Of a stretch of 64,000 nucleotides of DNA, positions 1 through 9,396 are shown piece after piece. A model generated the notes under the pieces. That model saw nothing but the letters and a program-made list of their open reading frames with translations. It ran no database searches and was not told the origin of the DNA. The stretch lies in NCBI RefSeq assembly GCF_021462285.1, contig NZ_CP082787.1, positions 1,364,001-1,428,000 on the forward strand, read 5' to 3'. The position numbers and the translations under genes are program-made. The DNA is from Serratia entomophila (lineage in GTDB: Bacteria; Pseudomonadota; Gammaproteobacteria; Enterobacterales; Enterobacteriaceae). The first letter of the stretch is position 1, and each line of letters opens with the position of its first letter.

Positions 1-76
1 AAGGCCAAATGTGATGTGCTGCGCGGAAGTGTTGCCGGATATGTCCCCGGATGGGCGGCGGTGGGCCGCCAGCCGA

Positions 77-1549
77 TCAGGCCAGCGGCTGGTGCTGATA
101 GCGGTAGCCTTCGCCGTCGGGCACGAAGCTCAGCCGATGGGTGATGCACTGCGGCGCGTCTTCGGCATGGTGTGAAACGAACAGCAACTGGGTAGCGCCC
201 TGGCCGATCAGCACGTCGATAAAGCGGCGCACCAGCTGGCGATTGAGCGGATCCAACCCCTGCAGCGGCTCGTCGAGGATCAGCAGCGCCGGGTGTTTGA
301 CCAGCGCACGGGCGATCAGCGCCAGCCGCTGCTGGCCCCAGGAAAGGCTGTGGAAAGGGGTATCGCCCTGTGTACCGCCAAGCCCCAGCAGCGCCAGCCA
401 TTGGCTGGTCAGCTGCTGCTGGCGATCCGATACCGCCTGGTAGATGCCGATGGAGTCAAAAAAGCCGGAGAGGATCACGTTGCGCACGCTGGCGCTGACG
501 CGGTAATCCAGGTGCAGGCTGCTGCTGACGTAACCGATATGGCGTTTGATCTCCCAGATGGTTTCTCCGCTGCCGCGGCGTCGGCCGAACAGCGTCAGAT
601 CGTTGCTGTAGCCCTGCGGATGATCGCCGGTGATCAGGCTGAGCAAGGTAGACTTGCCGGCGCCGTTCGGGCCGACTATCTGCCAGTGCTCACCGGGGTT
701 CACCTGCCAGTCGAGATGGTTGAGGATCGGCCGATCGTTGTAGCTGACCACGCCGTCGCGCAGCACGATCAGCGGGCGATCCGCCGGCAATCGGGTCTGC
801 TGCGCCGGATCTTCGGTTTCCGGCAGCGCCAGGCCGTTCAGATTCTCGCTGTGCGCCAGCTGCGCCACCAGGGCTTGCGCCATCACCTGCCGTCGCGGCC
901 CCTGGCTGGTCAGGGTGCAGTCGGCCAGCACTCCCACCTGCTGGATAAAGTCCGGTATCTCGTCAAAACGGTTCAGCACCAACACCAGCGTGTAGCCGTG
1001 GGCGGAAAGCTCGCTCAGCAGCGTGGCCAACTGGCTGCGGGAGTGCACGTCCAGCCCGTCGAAGGGTTCGTCGAGGATCAACAGGTCCGGCTGCGGCATC
1101 AGCGCCCGGCAGAGCAGGGTTTTACGCGTTTCGCCGGTGGACAGGTATTTGAAGCGGCGCGACAGCAGGGAGGTAATGCCGAACTGGGCGGCCAACCGCT
1201 CGCAGCGCACGGCATCCTTTACGTCTTCCTGGATGATTTCCGCCGCGGTGCGCCCGGTGTCTTCTTCCCCCGGGCTGAGCAAGTCGGTGTTGTTGCGTTG
1301 CCATTCGTCGCTGACCAGCTTTTGCAACTGTTCGAAAGAGATGCGCACCGGGTGGCGGAAATCGCTGCGGCGTTCACCGCTGAGCAGGATCAGCTCATCG
1401 GCCAGCGCCCGCGCCAGGGCGGACTTGCCGCTGCCGTTGGCGCCGACAAACGCCCAGCTGTCGCCGGACTGAATATCGAGTTTGTCCAGCGTCAGGGTGC
1501 GGGTATCGCTTAAGCGGAATGAACCTTGCGAAATGTGCAACGACGACAT
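77..1549 (-). CDS. modF: ModF, double ABC ATPase of the molybdate locus
   Basis: 490-residue protein with two complete ABC ATPase cassettes in one chain and no membrane segment. The first Walker A (GANGSGKS) lies near residues 36-43 and the second (GPNGAGKST) near residue 290. Signatures are LSTGE and LSWGQQ, and each half has a LLILDEP Walker B. Organisation and length match E. coli ModF/PhrA, whose role is poorly defined though it is co-transcribed with modE. I start at the ATG at 1549, which has AGGA six to seven bases upstream, rather than an ATG seven codons earlier. It lies 90 bp downstream of modE on the same strand, so a modEF operon is likely. Confidence 0.93.
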   Translation of the reverse strand: MSSLHISQGSFRLSDTRTLTLDKLDIQSGDSWAFVGANGSGKSALARALADELILLSGERRSDFRHPVRISFEQLQKLVSDEWQRNNTDLLSPGEEDTGRTAAEIIQEDVKDAVRCERLAAQFGITSLLSRRFKYLSTGETRKTLLCRALMPQPDLLILDEPFDGLDVHSRSQLATLLSELSAHGYTLVLVLNRFDEIPDFIQQVGVLADCTLTSQGPRRQVMAQALVAQLAHSENLNGLALPETEDPAQQTRLPADRPLIVLRDGVVSYNDRPILNHLDWQVNPGEHWQIVGPNGAGKSTLLSLITGDHPQGYSNDLTLFGRRRGSGETIWEIKRHIGYVSSSLHLDYRVSASVRNVILSGFFDSIGIYQAVSDRQQQLTSQWLALLGLGGTQGDTPFHSLSWGQQRLALIARALVKHPALLILDEPLQGLDPLNRQLVRRFIDVLIGQGATQLLFVSHHAEDAPQCITHRLSFVPDGEGYRYQHQPLA

Positions 1550-1639
1550 CACCTGTTCCTTTTTATGCAATTATTTGCCTTAGAAATAGGCGCATTGCGT
1601 GGGGATGTCAATCAACAAAAATGCAACATCACGTTGCGC

Positions 1640-2431
1640 TTAGCACAACGTGGCGATTATCACCCGATCGGCGTTGAACAGGGCCTGTACGGCGCTGCCG
1701 GGGCGCAATTTCAGCGGCTGCAGCTCCGCGGTGCTCAGGGTGGCGCACAGCGTTTCGCCGCCCGCCAGCGTCACCAGCACCTCACTGTGCTCGGCGCCCG
1801 GCTGGATGCTGGCCACCCGGCCCGCCAGCGCGTTGTGCGCCGTATCGGCCGGCTGCGGATCGACACTCAGCTTCACCCAGGGAGCCTTGATCAGCGCCAG
1901 CACTTCTTTACCGGGGGTAAGCTGCAAGCGGTCGGCGCTTTGCTGGGTGATGGCGGCGGTGATGCGGGTTTGGCCGTCGTTCAGCAAGATTTCCAGATGC
2001 TGCTGCACCTGCTGGTGATCGCGCTCGACCACGGTGCCGAAAAATTGATTGCGTGCGCTGGTCTGTAGCGAAAAGCGCGAAATGGCCGCCAGCAGGCTGT
2101 CGAGCGGCAGGTTGTCCTGTTGCAGCACGTCGAAGGCTTTTTGTTGCACCTGGCCCAGCAGATCGTACAGCTGGATCAGCCGCTGGCCGTAGTGGGTGAC
2201 CTGCGCGCCGCCGCCGCCCTTGCCGCCGGTGGCGCGATCCACCACGCTTTGCTCCGCCAACTGATTCATCTCGTTGATGGCATCCCAGGCGCTTTTATAG
2301 CTGATGCCGGCCAGCTTGGCGCCCTGGCTGATAGAGCCGGTGTGCTGAACCTGTTTCAGCAGCGCGATGCGGCGCGGATCGGCGAACAGCTTTTGCTGGA
2401 GTTTCAAGGTAAGAAGAATTTCGGCCTGCAT
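1640..2431 (-). CDS. modE: ModE, molybdate-responsive transcription regulator
   Basis: 263 residues, as expected for ModE (262 in E. coli). The N-terminal ~110 residues form the winged helix-turn-helix domain, with the family-typical ATGGKGGGGA stretch. The C-terminal half, from TSARNQ near residue 125, contains two Mop-type molybdate-binding segments. ModE with bound molybdate represses modABC and activates Moco and molybdoenzyme genes, and matching palindromes occur here upstream of modA (2871) and moaA (20275). The start at 2431 (MQAEILLT) matches E. coli and has AGGA upstream. It is the first gene of modEF and divergent from acrZ. Confidence 0.96.
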   Translation of the reverse strand: MQAEILLTLKLQQKLFADPRRIALLKQVQHTGSISQGAKLAGISYKSAWDAINEMNQLAEQSVVDRATGGKGGGGAQVTHYGQRLIQLYDLLGQVQQKAFDVLQQDNLPLDSLLAAISRFSLQTSARNQFFGTVVERDHQQVQQHLEILLNDGQTRITAAITQQSADRLQLTPGKEVLALIKAPWVKLSVDPQPADTAHNALAGRVASIQPGAEHSEVLVTLAGGETLCATLSTAELQPLKLRPGSAVQALFNADRVIIATLC

Positions 2432-2620
2432 AACGCGTCCTGTCGGCTGCAAAAATCTTATTGTCGCCGATCTGGCGATAAAGCGCCAAATGGCACGTTT
2501 GGCCGGTTACAAATTTTGCACGCTGTTTAAAATAACCCCGGTTTTGCAGGTTTTTGGGGTAGAATACCCTTTACGCAGCGGCGCGCATTGTCGCTCAATG
2601 AGCAGTTAAGCGAGGCTATC

Positions 2621-2773
2621 ATGCTGGAATTATTGAAAAGTATGCTGTTTGCCGTGGTCATGGTGCCGGTGGTTATGGCGATCATTCTCGGCTTGATCTA
2701 CGGTTTGGCAGAGGTGTTCAACGTCTTCTCCAAAGTGGGCCGTTCGAAAGAAAACCGCCCTCAACAGCACTAA
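2621..2773 (+). CDS. acrZ: AcrZ, small AcrB-associated membrane protein
   Basis: 50-residue protein nearly identical in pattern to E. coli AcrZ (49 aa). It is one long hydrophobic helix (residues ~5-32, containing [17 protein letters not shown]) with a short charged C-terminal tail. AcrZ binds AcrB in the inner membrane and broadens or tunes AcrAB-TolC drug efflux. The ATG at 2621 has a GAGG ribosome site; an in-frame ATG at 2588 would add 11 residues not found in the family. As in E. coli it sits between modE and modABC. Confidence 0.93.
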   Translation: MLELLKSMLFAVVMVPVVMAIILGLIYGLAEVFNVFSKVGRSKENRPQQH

Positions 2774-2870
2774 GCGTTTCCCATCCCAATGCCCGCCGGC
2801 GCCGCTCGGCGGGTGTTTCTCAAGTTCTCTCCCGCCTTGCCGATAAACCGCATGACAAGCTTCCGCGTCA

Positions 2871-2894
2871 CGTTATATTATTTTTTATATAACG
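2871..2894. promoter_or_regulatory. ModE operator upstream of modA
   Basis: Perfect inverted repeat CGTTATAT - 8 nt - ATATAACG, 34 bp before the modA start. The 8-8-8 geometry and sequence fit the known ModE box of E. coli modA. ModE-molybdate bound here would repress modABC. Confidence 0.9.
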
Positions 2895-2927
2895 AAGAGT
2901 GATAATGCACGTTAACTTGCGGAGACA

Positions 2928-3710
2928 ATGAAAATTATGAAACAGCAATGGACCAAATGGGTTGGCGGTATTCTGTTGGCATCCGGCATGGTGATGCAGG
3001 CATCGGCGGCGGAAAAAGTCACCGTGTTCGCTGCGGCGTCTTTGACCAACGCGCTGCAGGACATCGCCACCCAATACCAAAAGGGCAAAGACGTGCAGAT
3101 CGTCTCTTCCTTCGCGTCATCCTCGACGCTGGCGCGCCAGATTGAGCAGGGCGCGCCGGCCGATCTGTTTATCTCCGCCGATCAGCAATGGATGGATTAC
3201 GCCATCGACAAACAGCAAATGGTGAAAGACACCCGTTACACCTTGCTGGGCAATGAGCTGGTGCTGATTGCGGCGAAGGACGCCAAACTGGACAAAGTGG
3301 CCCTCGGCAAGCAGACCGACTGGGCCAAACTGCTGAATGACGGTCGCCTGGCGGTGGGCGACCCGGATCACGTGCCGGCCGGCATTTACGCCAAGGAAGC
3401 GCTGCAGAACCTCGGCGCCTGGAGCGCGCTGGAGCCCAAGCTGGCCCGCGCCAACAACGTGCGCAGCGCCATGGCGCTGGTGGAGCGCGGTGAAGCGCCG
3501 CTGGGCATTGTCTATGGCTCCGACGCCGTCGCCAGCGACAAGGTGAAAGTGGTGGGCATCTTCCCGGAAGACAGCCATAAACCGGTTGAATATCCGATGG
3601 CGATTGTGAAAGATCACCAGACCCCGGCGGTCGGCGCTTTCTATACTTATCTGCAGAGCCCGGAAGCGGCCGCTATTTTCGAACATTATGGATTCACCCC
3701 GCGTAAATGA
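2928..3710 (+). CDS. modA: ModA, periplasmic molybdate-binding protein
   Basis: 260 residues. A signal peptide covers about residues 1-27, with a likely cleavage after ASA before AEKVTVFAAASLT. The mature part carries the ModA oxyanion-binding pattern, including AAASLTNALQDI, SSFASSSTLARQI and VPAGIYAKEAL. It captures molybdate or tungstate in the periplasm and delivers it to ModBC. A GGAG lies just before the ATG at 2928; a second in-frame ATG at 2937 is possible. It is first in modABC, overlaps modB by four bases (ATGA), and lies directly behind the ModE operator. Confidence 0.96.
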   Translation: MKIMKQQWTKWVGGILLASGMVMQASAAEKVTVFAAASLTNALQDIATQYQKGKDVQIVSSFASSSTLARQIEQGAPADLFISADQQWMDYAIDKQQMVKDTRYTLLGNELVLIAAKDAKLDKVALGKQTDWAKLLNDGRLAVGDPDHVPAGIYAKEALQNLGAWSALEPKLARANNVRSAMALVERGEAPLGIVYGSDAVASDKVKVVGIFPEDSHKPVEYPMAIVKDHQTPAVGAFYTYLQSPEAAAIFEHYGFTPRK

Positions 3711-4396
3711 TTCTGAGTGAGTACGAGTGGCAGGCGGTAGAGCTGAGCCTGAAAGTTTCCGGCCTGGCGGTGATCTGCAGCCTGCCGTTTGGCATTCTGA
3801 TGGCCTGGATCCTGGTGCGCTGCCGCTTCCCCGGCAAAGCGCTGCTGGACGGCGTTATTCACCTGCCGCTGGTGTTGCCGCCGGTGGTGGTCGGCTATTT
3901 GTTGCTGATCGCTCTGGGGCGGCGCGGCGTGATAGGCGAGTGGCTGTATGACTGGTTCGGTTTCAGCTTCAGTTTCAGCTGGCGCGGCGCGGCGCTGGCC
4001 TCTGCGGTGGTGGCGTTTCCGCTGATGGTGCGCGCCATCCGGTTGGCGCTGGAGGCGGTGGACACCCGGCTGGAACAGGCGGCGCGCACGCTGGGCGCCA
4101 ACCCGTGGCGGGTGTTTTTCACCATTACGCTGCCGCTGTCGTTGCCCGGGGTGATCGTCGGCGTGGTGCTGGCCTTCGCCCGCTCGCTGGGCGAGTTTGG
4201 CGCCACCATTACCTTCGTTTCCAACATTCCCGGCGAGACTCGCACCATTCCGCTGGCGATGTACACCCTGATTGAAACCCCGGGCGCGGAGGCCGCCGCT
4301 GCGCGCCTGTGCGCGATCGCCATCGTGCTGTCGCTGGCCTCATTGATGGTTTCCGAATGGCTGGCCCGCTGGGGCCGCAAACGGATGGGGGGGTAA
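3707..4396 (+). CDS. modB: ModB, molybdate ABC transporter permease
   Basis: 229-residue integral membrane protein with about five hydrophobic helices and the BPD-type EAA loop (EQAARTLGANPWRVFFTITLP), which couples to the ModC ATPase. Length and sequence match E. coli ModB. It forms the transmembrane channel for molybdate in the ModA-B2-C2 importer. The start overlaps the modA stop (ATGA) and modC begins immediately after its stop, indicating tight translational coupling. Confidence 0.96.
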   Translation: MILSEYEWQAVELSLKVSGLAVICSLPFGILMAWILVRCRFPGKALLDGVIHLPLVLPPVVVGYLLLIALGRRGVIGEWLYDWFGFSFSFSWRGAALASAVVAFPLMVRAIRLALEAVDTRLEQAARTLGANPWRVFFTITLPLSLPGVIVGVVLAFARSLGEFGATITFVSNIPGETRTIPLAMYTLIETPGAEAAAARLCAIAIVLSLASLMVSEWLARWGRKRMGG

Positions 4397-5464
4397 ATGC
4401 TGGAGCTGGATTTCTCGCAGCGGTTGGGCGGCCTCAATCTGCAGGTGTGCGCCGATCTGCCGGCGCAGGGCATCACCGCCATCTTCGGGCTGTCGGGGGC
4501 GGGCAAAACGTCGCTCATCAACGCGATCGGCGGCTTGACCCGGCTGCAGCAGGGGCGGATTGCGCTCAACGGCCGCACGCTGGCGGATACCGCTACCGGC
4601 GTCTGCTTACCGCCGGAAAAACGCCGCATCGGCTACGTGTTTCAGGATGCGCGCCTGTTCCCGCATTATCGGGTGCGCGGCAACCTGCAGTACGGTATGG
4701 CGGCCGGCATGCGCGCGCAGTTCAACGACATCGTCGAACTGTTGGGCATCGGGCCGCTGCTGAATCGGCTGCCGCTGACGCTGTCCGGCGGCGAAAAGCA
4801 GCGGGTGGCTATCGGCCGCGCGCTGTTGACCGCACCGGAACTGTTGCTGATGGACGAACCCTTGGCCTCGCTGGATCTGCCGCGCAAGCGCGAGCTGTTG
4901 CCCTATCTGGAGCGGCTGGCGCAGGACGTCAATATCCCCATTCTTTACGTCAGCCACAGCATGGACGAGATCCTGCGCTTGGCTGAGCAGGTGATGGTGC
5001 TGGATAACGGGCAGGTGCGGGCCTTCGGCGGGCTGGAGGAGGTATGGGCCAGCAGCGCATTGCGCCCGTGGCTGCAGCGTGAGGATCAGAGCAGCGTGCT
5101 GCGCGTCAGCGTAATCGAACATCACCGGCGCTACGCCATGACCGCACTGGCGCTTGGCGATCAGCGCCTGTGGGTGAGCGGCATCGAGGCCGAGCTGGGC
5201 ACCCAGCTGCGCATCCGCATCAACGCCGCCGATGTGTCATTGGTGTTGCAGCCGCCGGTGAACAGCAGCATTCGCAACGTATTGCCGGCCAGGGTCAGCG
5301 AATGCCTGGAGGTAGACGGCCAGGTGGAAGTGAAGCTGGCGGTAAGCGAGCACGTGCTGTGGGCGCGCATTACCCCCTGGGCGCGCGACGAACTGGCGAT
5401 CCGCCCCGGCCAGTGGCTGTACGCGCAGGTGAAAAGCGTCTCCATCAGCCGCGAAGCGCGCTGA
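4397..5464 (+). CDS. modC: ModC, molybdate importer ATPase
   Basis: 355-residue ABC ATPase energising molybdate import through ModB. Walker A is GLSGAGKTS near residue 31, the signature LSGGEKQR near residue 131, and Walker [13 protein letters not shown]. The C-terminal ~70 residues form a TOBE/Mop regulatory domain that binds molybdate in this family. The ATG abuts the modB stop codon. It is the last gene of modABC, followed by a strong hairpin shared with convergent ybhA. Confidence 0.96.
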   Translation: MLELDFSQRLGGLNLQVCADLPAQGITAIFGLSGAGKTSLINAIGGLTRLQQGRIALNGRTLADTATGVCLPPEKRRIGYVFQDARLFPHYRVRGNLQYGMAAGMRAQFNDIVELLGIGPLLNRLPLTLSGGEKQRVAIGRALLTAPELLLMDEPLASLDLPRKRELLPYLERLAQDVNIPILYVSHSMDEILRLAEQVMVLDNGQVRAFGGLEEVWASSALRPWLQREDQSSVLRVSVIEHHRRYAMTALALGDQRLWVSGIEAELGTQLRIRINAADVSLVLQPPVNSSIRNVLPARVSECLEVDGQVEVKLAVSEHVLWARITPWARDELAIRPGQWLYAQVKSVSISREAR

Positions 5465-5468
5465 AAAT

Positions 5469-5490
5469 CGGCCCCCGGTATCGGGGGCCG
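5469..5490. terminator. Bidirectional terminator between modC and ybhA
   Basis: Perfect 9-bp stem CGGCCCCCG / CGGGGGCCG with a 4-nt loop, in the 31-bp gap between the convergent genes and flanked by A/T-rich sequence. Confidence 0.8.
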
Positions 5491-5495
5491 AATTA

Positions 5496-6320
5496 TTACT
5501 GCCCCAACACCCGGGCACGGATCACTTCGGCGATACCCGGCTGCAGGTGATCGGCGATGATCAGATCGGCGCGCGCTTTGATGGCGTCGTCGGCGTTGCC
5601 CATCGCCACCCCCAGGCCTGCGGCTTCCAGCATGCTGAGATCGTTGTAGTTATCCCCGAACGCCACCACCTGATCCATGCTCAGGCCCTGGGATTCCACC
5701 CACTGCCGCAGGCGCTTGCCTTTGCTGTTGCCGCCTTTGGCGATATCCACCTGATCGTGCCACGACCATTCGCAGGCCAGCCCCAGCTCTTTTTCCACCG
5801 TTTCGGCAAAGCTGCGCAGGGCGGGCAGATCGGCGTGCGAGGTGGCGAATTTCCAGATGGATTGCGCCTCATCGGCCGCCTGCGCCAGGCTGTTGACCTG
5901 CAGCAGTGTAGGGCGTTGCGCCTCCGGCAGCGTCTCGGCCCAGGCCAGCGAGCGGGTGACGTGGCCGCTCGGCTCCTGATACAGCATGGCGTCGTCAACG
6001 TACATCAGGCCGTGGATGCCGCTTTGCTTCAGCATCTGCAGCACCAGTTTGGCCTGTTCTTTCGGCAGCGGATCGGCGGCCAGCACTTTTTGCTGCCGGA
6101 AGTCATACAGATAGGTGCCGTTGCAGCAGATGGCCGGGGTATCTATCTGCAACGCCTGGTAGAACGGGTGAATGGCGACATGGTGGCGACCGGTGACCAC
6201 CACCACCTTGACGCCGGCGGCGCGCGCTTGCGCCAGTGCCTCCAGCGACTGCGGCAAGATGCGTTTTTGGTTGTCCAGCAGGGTGCCGTCCAGATCGAGG
6301 GCGATGACGCGGTAGTTCAT
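5496..6320 (-). CDS. ybhA: YbhA, HAD-family sugar/pyridoxal phosphatase
   Basis: 274-residue HAD hydrolase of the Cof type IIB group. The nucleophile motif LDLDGTLL is near residue 8, the conserved VTGRH follows, and the acidic motif GDNYNDLSMLEAA is near the C-terminus. It matches E. coli YbhA along its length; that enzyme dephosphorylates pyridoxal 5'-phosphate and sugar phosphates in vitro. I start at MNYRV (6320), the position used in relatives; an upstream ATG would add 15 poorly conserved residues. It is convergent with modC and transcribed away from pgl. Confidence 0.92.
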   Translation of the reverse strand: MNYRVIALDLDGTLLDNQKRILPQSLEALAQARAAGVKVVVVTGRHHVAIHPFYQALQIDTPAICCNGTYLYDFRQQKVLAADPLPKEQAKLVLQMLKQSGIHGLMYVDDAMLYQEPSGHVTRSLAWAETLPEAQRPTLLQVNSLAQAADEAQSIWKFATSHADLPALRSFAETVEKELGLACEWSWHDQVDIAKGGNSKGKRLRQWVESQGLSMDQVVAFGDNYNDLSMLEAAGLGVAMGNADDAIKARADLIIADHLQPGIAEVIRARVLGQ

Positions 6321-6498
6321 AGGGATCTCATTATTGTTAGCAAGAAAACTAACCTGATGGTACACCGGATGTGCGGTGGATAAAACTGCGCAGATTTCAG
6401 GTGAAACACGGGGTTGTCATGTTATGGATGTGAGGTAAGCTAGGGGAAACCGAAAAACCTGAAACCGGTTTCTCTTTTACCCTATGCAAGGAGAATAC

Positions 6499-7494
6499 AT
6501 GAAGCAAATCGTTTATGTCGCCAGCCCGGAGAGCCAGCAGATCCACGTATGGCAGTTGGACGACGCCGGCGCGTTGGCGCTGCTGCAGACCGTTGAAGTG
6601 CCGGGCCAGGTGCAGCCGATGACTATTCATCCGGATAAAACCCATCTGTACGTCGGCGTGCGCCCGGCGTTCGGCGTGGTCAGCTACCGCATCGAAGCGG
6701 ACGGCACGCTGCAGCAGGCCGGCATGGCGCCGCTGCCGGGCAGCCCGACCCATATCTCTACCGATTTGCAGGGGCGCTACCTGTTCTCCGCTTCTTACAG
6801 CGGCAACTGCGCCAGCGTCAGCCCAATCGGCCATGACGGCGTGGTGGTGGCGCCGACGCAGCAGATCGACGGCCTGACCGCGCCTCACTCGGCCAATATC
6901 GACCCGACCAATCAGCTGCTGCTGGTGCCTTGCCTGAAAGAGGATCGCATCCGCCTGTTCGATCTGAGCCTGGACGGCCGACTGACGCCGCACGCGCAGG
7001 AAGCGGTGGACACCGCCGCCGGCGCCGGCCCGCGCCACATGGCGTTCCATCACAATGACCAATACGCTTACTGCGTGAACGAGCTGGACGGCACGGTAGA
7101 CGTGCTGGCCATCTCGGAAAACGGCAAAAAGTACCGTCTGGCGCAAACGCTGGACATCATGCCGGCAGACTTCGACGGCACCCGCTGGGCGGCGGATATC
7201 CACATCACGCCTGACGGCCGCTTCCTGTACACCAGCGATCGCACCGCCAGCATTCTGACCATCTTCAGCGTTTCGCAAGACGGCGGCACCCTGACGCTGG
7301 TGGGTTACCACCCGACCGAAACCCAGCCGCGCGGCTTCAATATCGACCACAGCGGCCGCTTTGTGATTTCGTCCGGGCAGAAGTCCGATCACATTGCGGT
7401 GCACGAAATTGACCAAAGCAGCGGCAAGCTGACCACGCTGGCGCGTTATCCGGTAGGCAAGGGCCCGATGTGGGTGAGCGTGCTGGCGAAGTAA
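6499..7494 (+). CDS. pgl: Pgl, 6-phosphogluconolactonase
   Basis: 331-residue seven-bladed beta-propeller lactonase of the YbhE type, hydrolysing 6-phosphogluconolactone in the oxidative pentose phosphate pathway. It begins [18 protein letters not shown] as in E. coli, and family landmarks [22 protein letters not shown] and [14 protein letters not shown] are all present. The ATG at 6499 follows AAGGAGA with ideal spacing, preferable to the ATG at 6484. It is monocistronic and ends at a strong terminator shared with ybhB. Confidence 0.96.
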   Translation: MKQIVYVASPESQQIHVWQLDDAGALALLQTVEVPGQVQPMTIHPDKTHLYVGVRPAFGVVSYRIEADGTLQQAGMAPLPGSPTHISTDLQGRYLFSASYSGNCASVSPIGHDGVVVAPTQQIDGLTAPHSANIDPTNQLLLVPCLKEDRIRLFDLSLDGRLTPHAQEAVDTAAGAGPRHMAFHHNDQYAYCVNELDGTVDVLAISENGKKYRLAQTLDIMPADFDGTRWAADIHITPDGRFLYTSDRTASILTIFSVSQDGGTLTLVGYHPTETQPRGFNIDHSGRFVISSGQKSDHIAVHEIDQSSGKLTTLARYPVGKGPMWVSVLAK

Positions 7495-7511
7495 TTCGGC
7501 GGGCAGAGTGG

Positions 7512-7544
7512 AAAAGCGCGGTTCGGTTGAGCCGCGCTTTTTTA
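7512..7544. terminator. Bidirectional terminator between pgl and ybhB
   Basis: Stem AAAAGCGCGG / CCGCGCTTTT around a short loop, followed by a T-run on the plus strand and preceded by A-residues that provide a U-run for the opposite strand. Confidence 0.8.
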
Positions 7545-7558
7545 TGGGCGGAGATCAA

Positions 7559-8041
7559 TCAGTTGAACATCACCGTCAGCGTGGCGCTGCCGAGGCTGTG
7601 GAAATGCACGTTAAAGCCCACCAGCGCGCCGCTGGCGCCTTCGTCTACCTCGATGCTTTCCACGTCCAGCGCATGCACGGTGAACTGGTAGCGGTGGCTT
7701 TCGCCCTGCGGCGGCGCGGCGCCGCCGTAGCCCGCGGAACCGAAATCGGTGCGGGTTTGCAGCGCCCCGGCCGGCAGCGGCGCTTTGCCGGAGCCTGCGC
7801 CCTGCGCCAGTTCGCGCACCTGGGCCGGTATGTTGGCCACCACCCAGTGCCACCAGCCGGAGCCGGTCGGGGCATCGGGATCGTACACGGCGATCACGAA
7901 GCTTTTGGTGCCTTCCGGTACGCCATCCCAGGCCAGGTGCGGCGACAGGTTGTCGCCATGATATCCCATGCCGTTAAACACCTGGCGTTCCGGCATTTTT
8001 GCGCCGTCCTGCAGGTCGTTGCTGTACAAACGAAAAGCCAT
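7559..8041 (-). CDS. ybhB: YbhB, PEBP/Raf-kinase-inhibitor-like protein
   Basis: 160-residue cytoplasmic PEBP-family protein, the same length as E. coli YbhB. Family motifs are visible: SPHLAWDGVPEGTKSFV, DPDAPTGSGWWHWVV and the C-terminal GFNVHFHSLGSATL. The family has a small anion-binding pocket, and the physiological role in enterobacteria is unknown. It stands alone between two terminator or intergenic regions, 34 bp beyond the end of dmeF on the same strand. Confidence 0.92.
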   Translation of the reverse strand: MAFRLYSNDLQDGAKMPERQVFNGMGYHGDNLSPHLAWDGVPEGTKSFVIAVYDPDAPTGSGWWHWVVANIPAQVRELAQGAGSGKAPLPAGALQTRTDFGSAGYGGAAPPQGESHRYQFTVHALDVESIEVDEGASGALVGFNVHFHSLGSATLTVMFN

Positions 8042-8074
8042 AGTGACTCCCAGTTGTCGGTAAAAATTGAACCC

Positions 8075-9040
8075 CTAAGCTAGATCGTTTCGGCGGAACA
8101 ATACAACCCCCTGCGCCAGCGGCGGGCGGTTGATCTCGACCGTGACGTGCACCAGTTCATGATGAACGGCCAGCAGCTGGCGTACCCGGTCGGCGGTGAG
8201 GGTGCGGTCGGCGCTGCTTAGCGCGATCACGCAGTGATATTTGCCTTTTCCAATACGTCCCAGATGCAGATCCGTGAGGTTCAGCGCATGGCCCGACTCT
8301 GCCAACGCCCGGCGGATTTCATCGGCCACCGGCGCGTCCATTTCGGCATCCAGTAGGATCTTGCCGCTGTCACGCATCAGGCTGTAGGCCCAGGTGGCGA
8401 CCATCACCGCACCGACGATACCCATCAGCGGATCCAGCCAGCTGGCCCCCCAGAGTTTGCCGCTGAACAGCGCGACGATCGCCAATACCGAAGTGGCGGC
8501 ATCGGCGATGACGTGGACGTAGGCGGAGCGCAGGTTCAGATCATGGTGATGAACGTCATGGCCATGATGGTGCCCATGATGGTGGCCGCCGCGCAGCAGC
8601 CAGGCGCACAGCAGATTGACGCCCAGCCCGGCGAGCCCGATGACGATAGCCTGGTTATAGTGGATGGGGCTGGGGTTCAGCAGCCGCTCCGCTGACTGGA
8701 ATAGCATCAGCGCGGCCACCAGCACCAGCAACACCGCGCTGGTGTAACCTGCCAGCACTTCGATTTTCCAGGTGCCGAGGCTAAAACGGCGATCTTTCGC
8801 CAGGCGCCGCGCGGCCCCGTAGGCCATCACCGACAGTCCGAGTGCCAACGCATGCGAACTCATGTGCCAGCCATCGGCCAGCAGCGCCATTGAATTGAAC
8901 AGCCAGCCGCCGGCGATTTCGATTGCCATCATGCCGGCGGTGAGCATGACCGCCCATCTGGTATTCCTTTCGGCCAATGGGTTACCATCGTCGAATACGT
9001 GGCTGTGTTCGCGGCGCATGGGGGCAGCGTGCGTCGTCAT
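8075..9040 (-). CDS. dmeF: DmeF-like cation diffusion facilitator (Co/Ni efflux)
   Basis: 321-residue CDF transporter with about six membrane helices. Helix II carries the metal-site pattern ALLADGWHMSSH and helix V HVIADAATS. Between helices IV and V is a His-rich loop (HHHGHHHGHDVHHHD). The C-terminal cytosolic domain resembles the CDF dimerisation domain. E. coli ZitB is a relative, but the AERNTRWAVMLT / DGWHMSSHALALG pattern and the divergent RcnR/DmeR-type repressor favour DmeF, a cobalt/nickel exporter. Start chosen at 9040 (MTTHAAP) because AGGA precedes it; the ATG at 9073 would almost abut the operator. Confidence 0.85.
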   Translation of the reverse strand: MTTHAAPMRREHSHVFDDGNPLAERNTRWAVMLTAGMMAIEIAGGWLFNSMALLADGWHMSSHALALGLSVMAYGAARRLAKDRRFSLGTWKIEVLAGYTSAVLLVLVAALMLFQSAERLLNPSPIHYNQAIVIGLAGLGVNLLCAWLLRGGHHHGHHHGHDVHHHDLNLRSAYVHVIADAATSVLAIVALFSGKLWGASWLDPLMGIVGAVMVATWAYSLMRDSGKILLDAEMDAPVADEIRRALAESGHALNLTDLHLGRIGKGKYHCVIALSSADRTLTADRVRQLLAVHHELVHVTVEINRPPLAQGVVLFRRNDLA

Positions 9041-9078
9041 GGTCAGGATCCTCAGCGAAGTGAATAATGCCAAATTAT

Positions 9079-9096
9079 ACTATACCCCAGTATAGT
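9079..9096. promoter_or_regulatory. Putative DmeR/RcnR-type operator between dmeF and dmeR
   Basis: Perfect 7-bp inverted repeat ACTATAC - CCCA - GTATAGT in the divergent dmeF/dmeR gap. RcnR/CsoR-type repressors recognise A/T-rich half-sites around a G/C tract, as here, and the position allows control of both genes. Confidence 0.75.
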
Positions 9097-9118
9097 AAAT
9101 AACAATGAGAAGGCCGTT

Positions 9119-9394
9119 ATGAGTCATACCATTAAAGATCAGAAGAAATTGCTGGCACGCGTACGCCGCATTAAAGGCCAGGCCGAGGCGCTGGAGCGCG
9201 CGCTGGAGAACGGCGGCGAATGTTCTGGTATTCTGCAGCAGATCGCGGCGGTACGGGGCGCGGTAAACGGTTTGATGGCGCAGGTGCTGGAAGGGCACGT
9301 GCGTGAGCATCTCGCGGCGCAGGACGCTACCCCGCAACAGCGCGAGCAGGACATCGAACAACTGATGACAGTCTTACGTTCTTATATGAAGTAA
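9119..9394 (+). CDS. dmeR: RcnR/DmeR-type metal-sensing repressor
   Basis: 91-residue all-helical CsoR/RcnR-family DNA-binding protein with no HTH. The cobalt/nickel ligands of E. coli RcnR are present at identical positions: His3, Cys35, His60 and His64. The core [16 protein letters not shown] is intact. Apo-protein should repress and metal binding should release DNA. It is divergent from dmeF across a perfect palindrome and two bases ahead of the DUF1232 gene, suggesting co-transcription with it. Cobalt/nickel specificity is inferred from the ligand set and neighbour; FrmR-type aldehyde sensing is less likely because FrmR lacks this His set. Confidence 0.87.
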   Translation: MSHTIKDQKKLLARVRRIKGQAEALERALENGGECSGILQQIAAVRGAVNGLMAQVLEGHVREHLAAQDATPQQREQDIEQLMTVLRSYMK

Positions 9395-9396
9395 CC

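Noticed and set aside
1..76. Promoter or gene fragment at the window start
   Set aside because: Only a short GC-rich inverted segment is visible downstream of modF; no gene end or clear terminator could be supported.
293..1513. Long plus-strand open frame (406 codons) inside modF
   Set aside because: It is antisense to a clear double ABC ATPase, has no family features, and its codon pattern follows the mirror of modF.
8513..8695. Met-rich 60-codon plus-strand frame opposite the dmeF His loop
   Set aside because: It is the complement of the His-rich codons (CAT read as ATG), not a copper- or metal-binding peptide.
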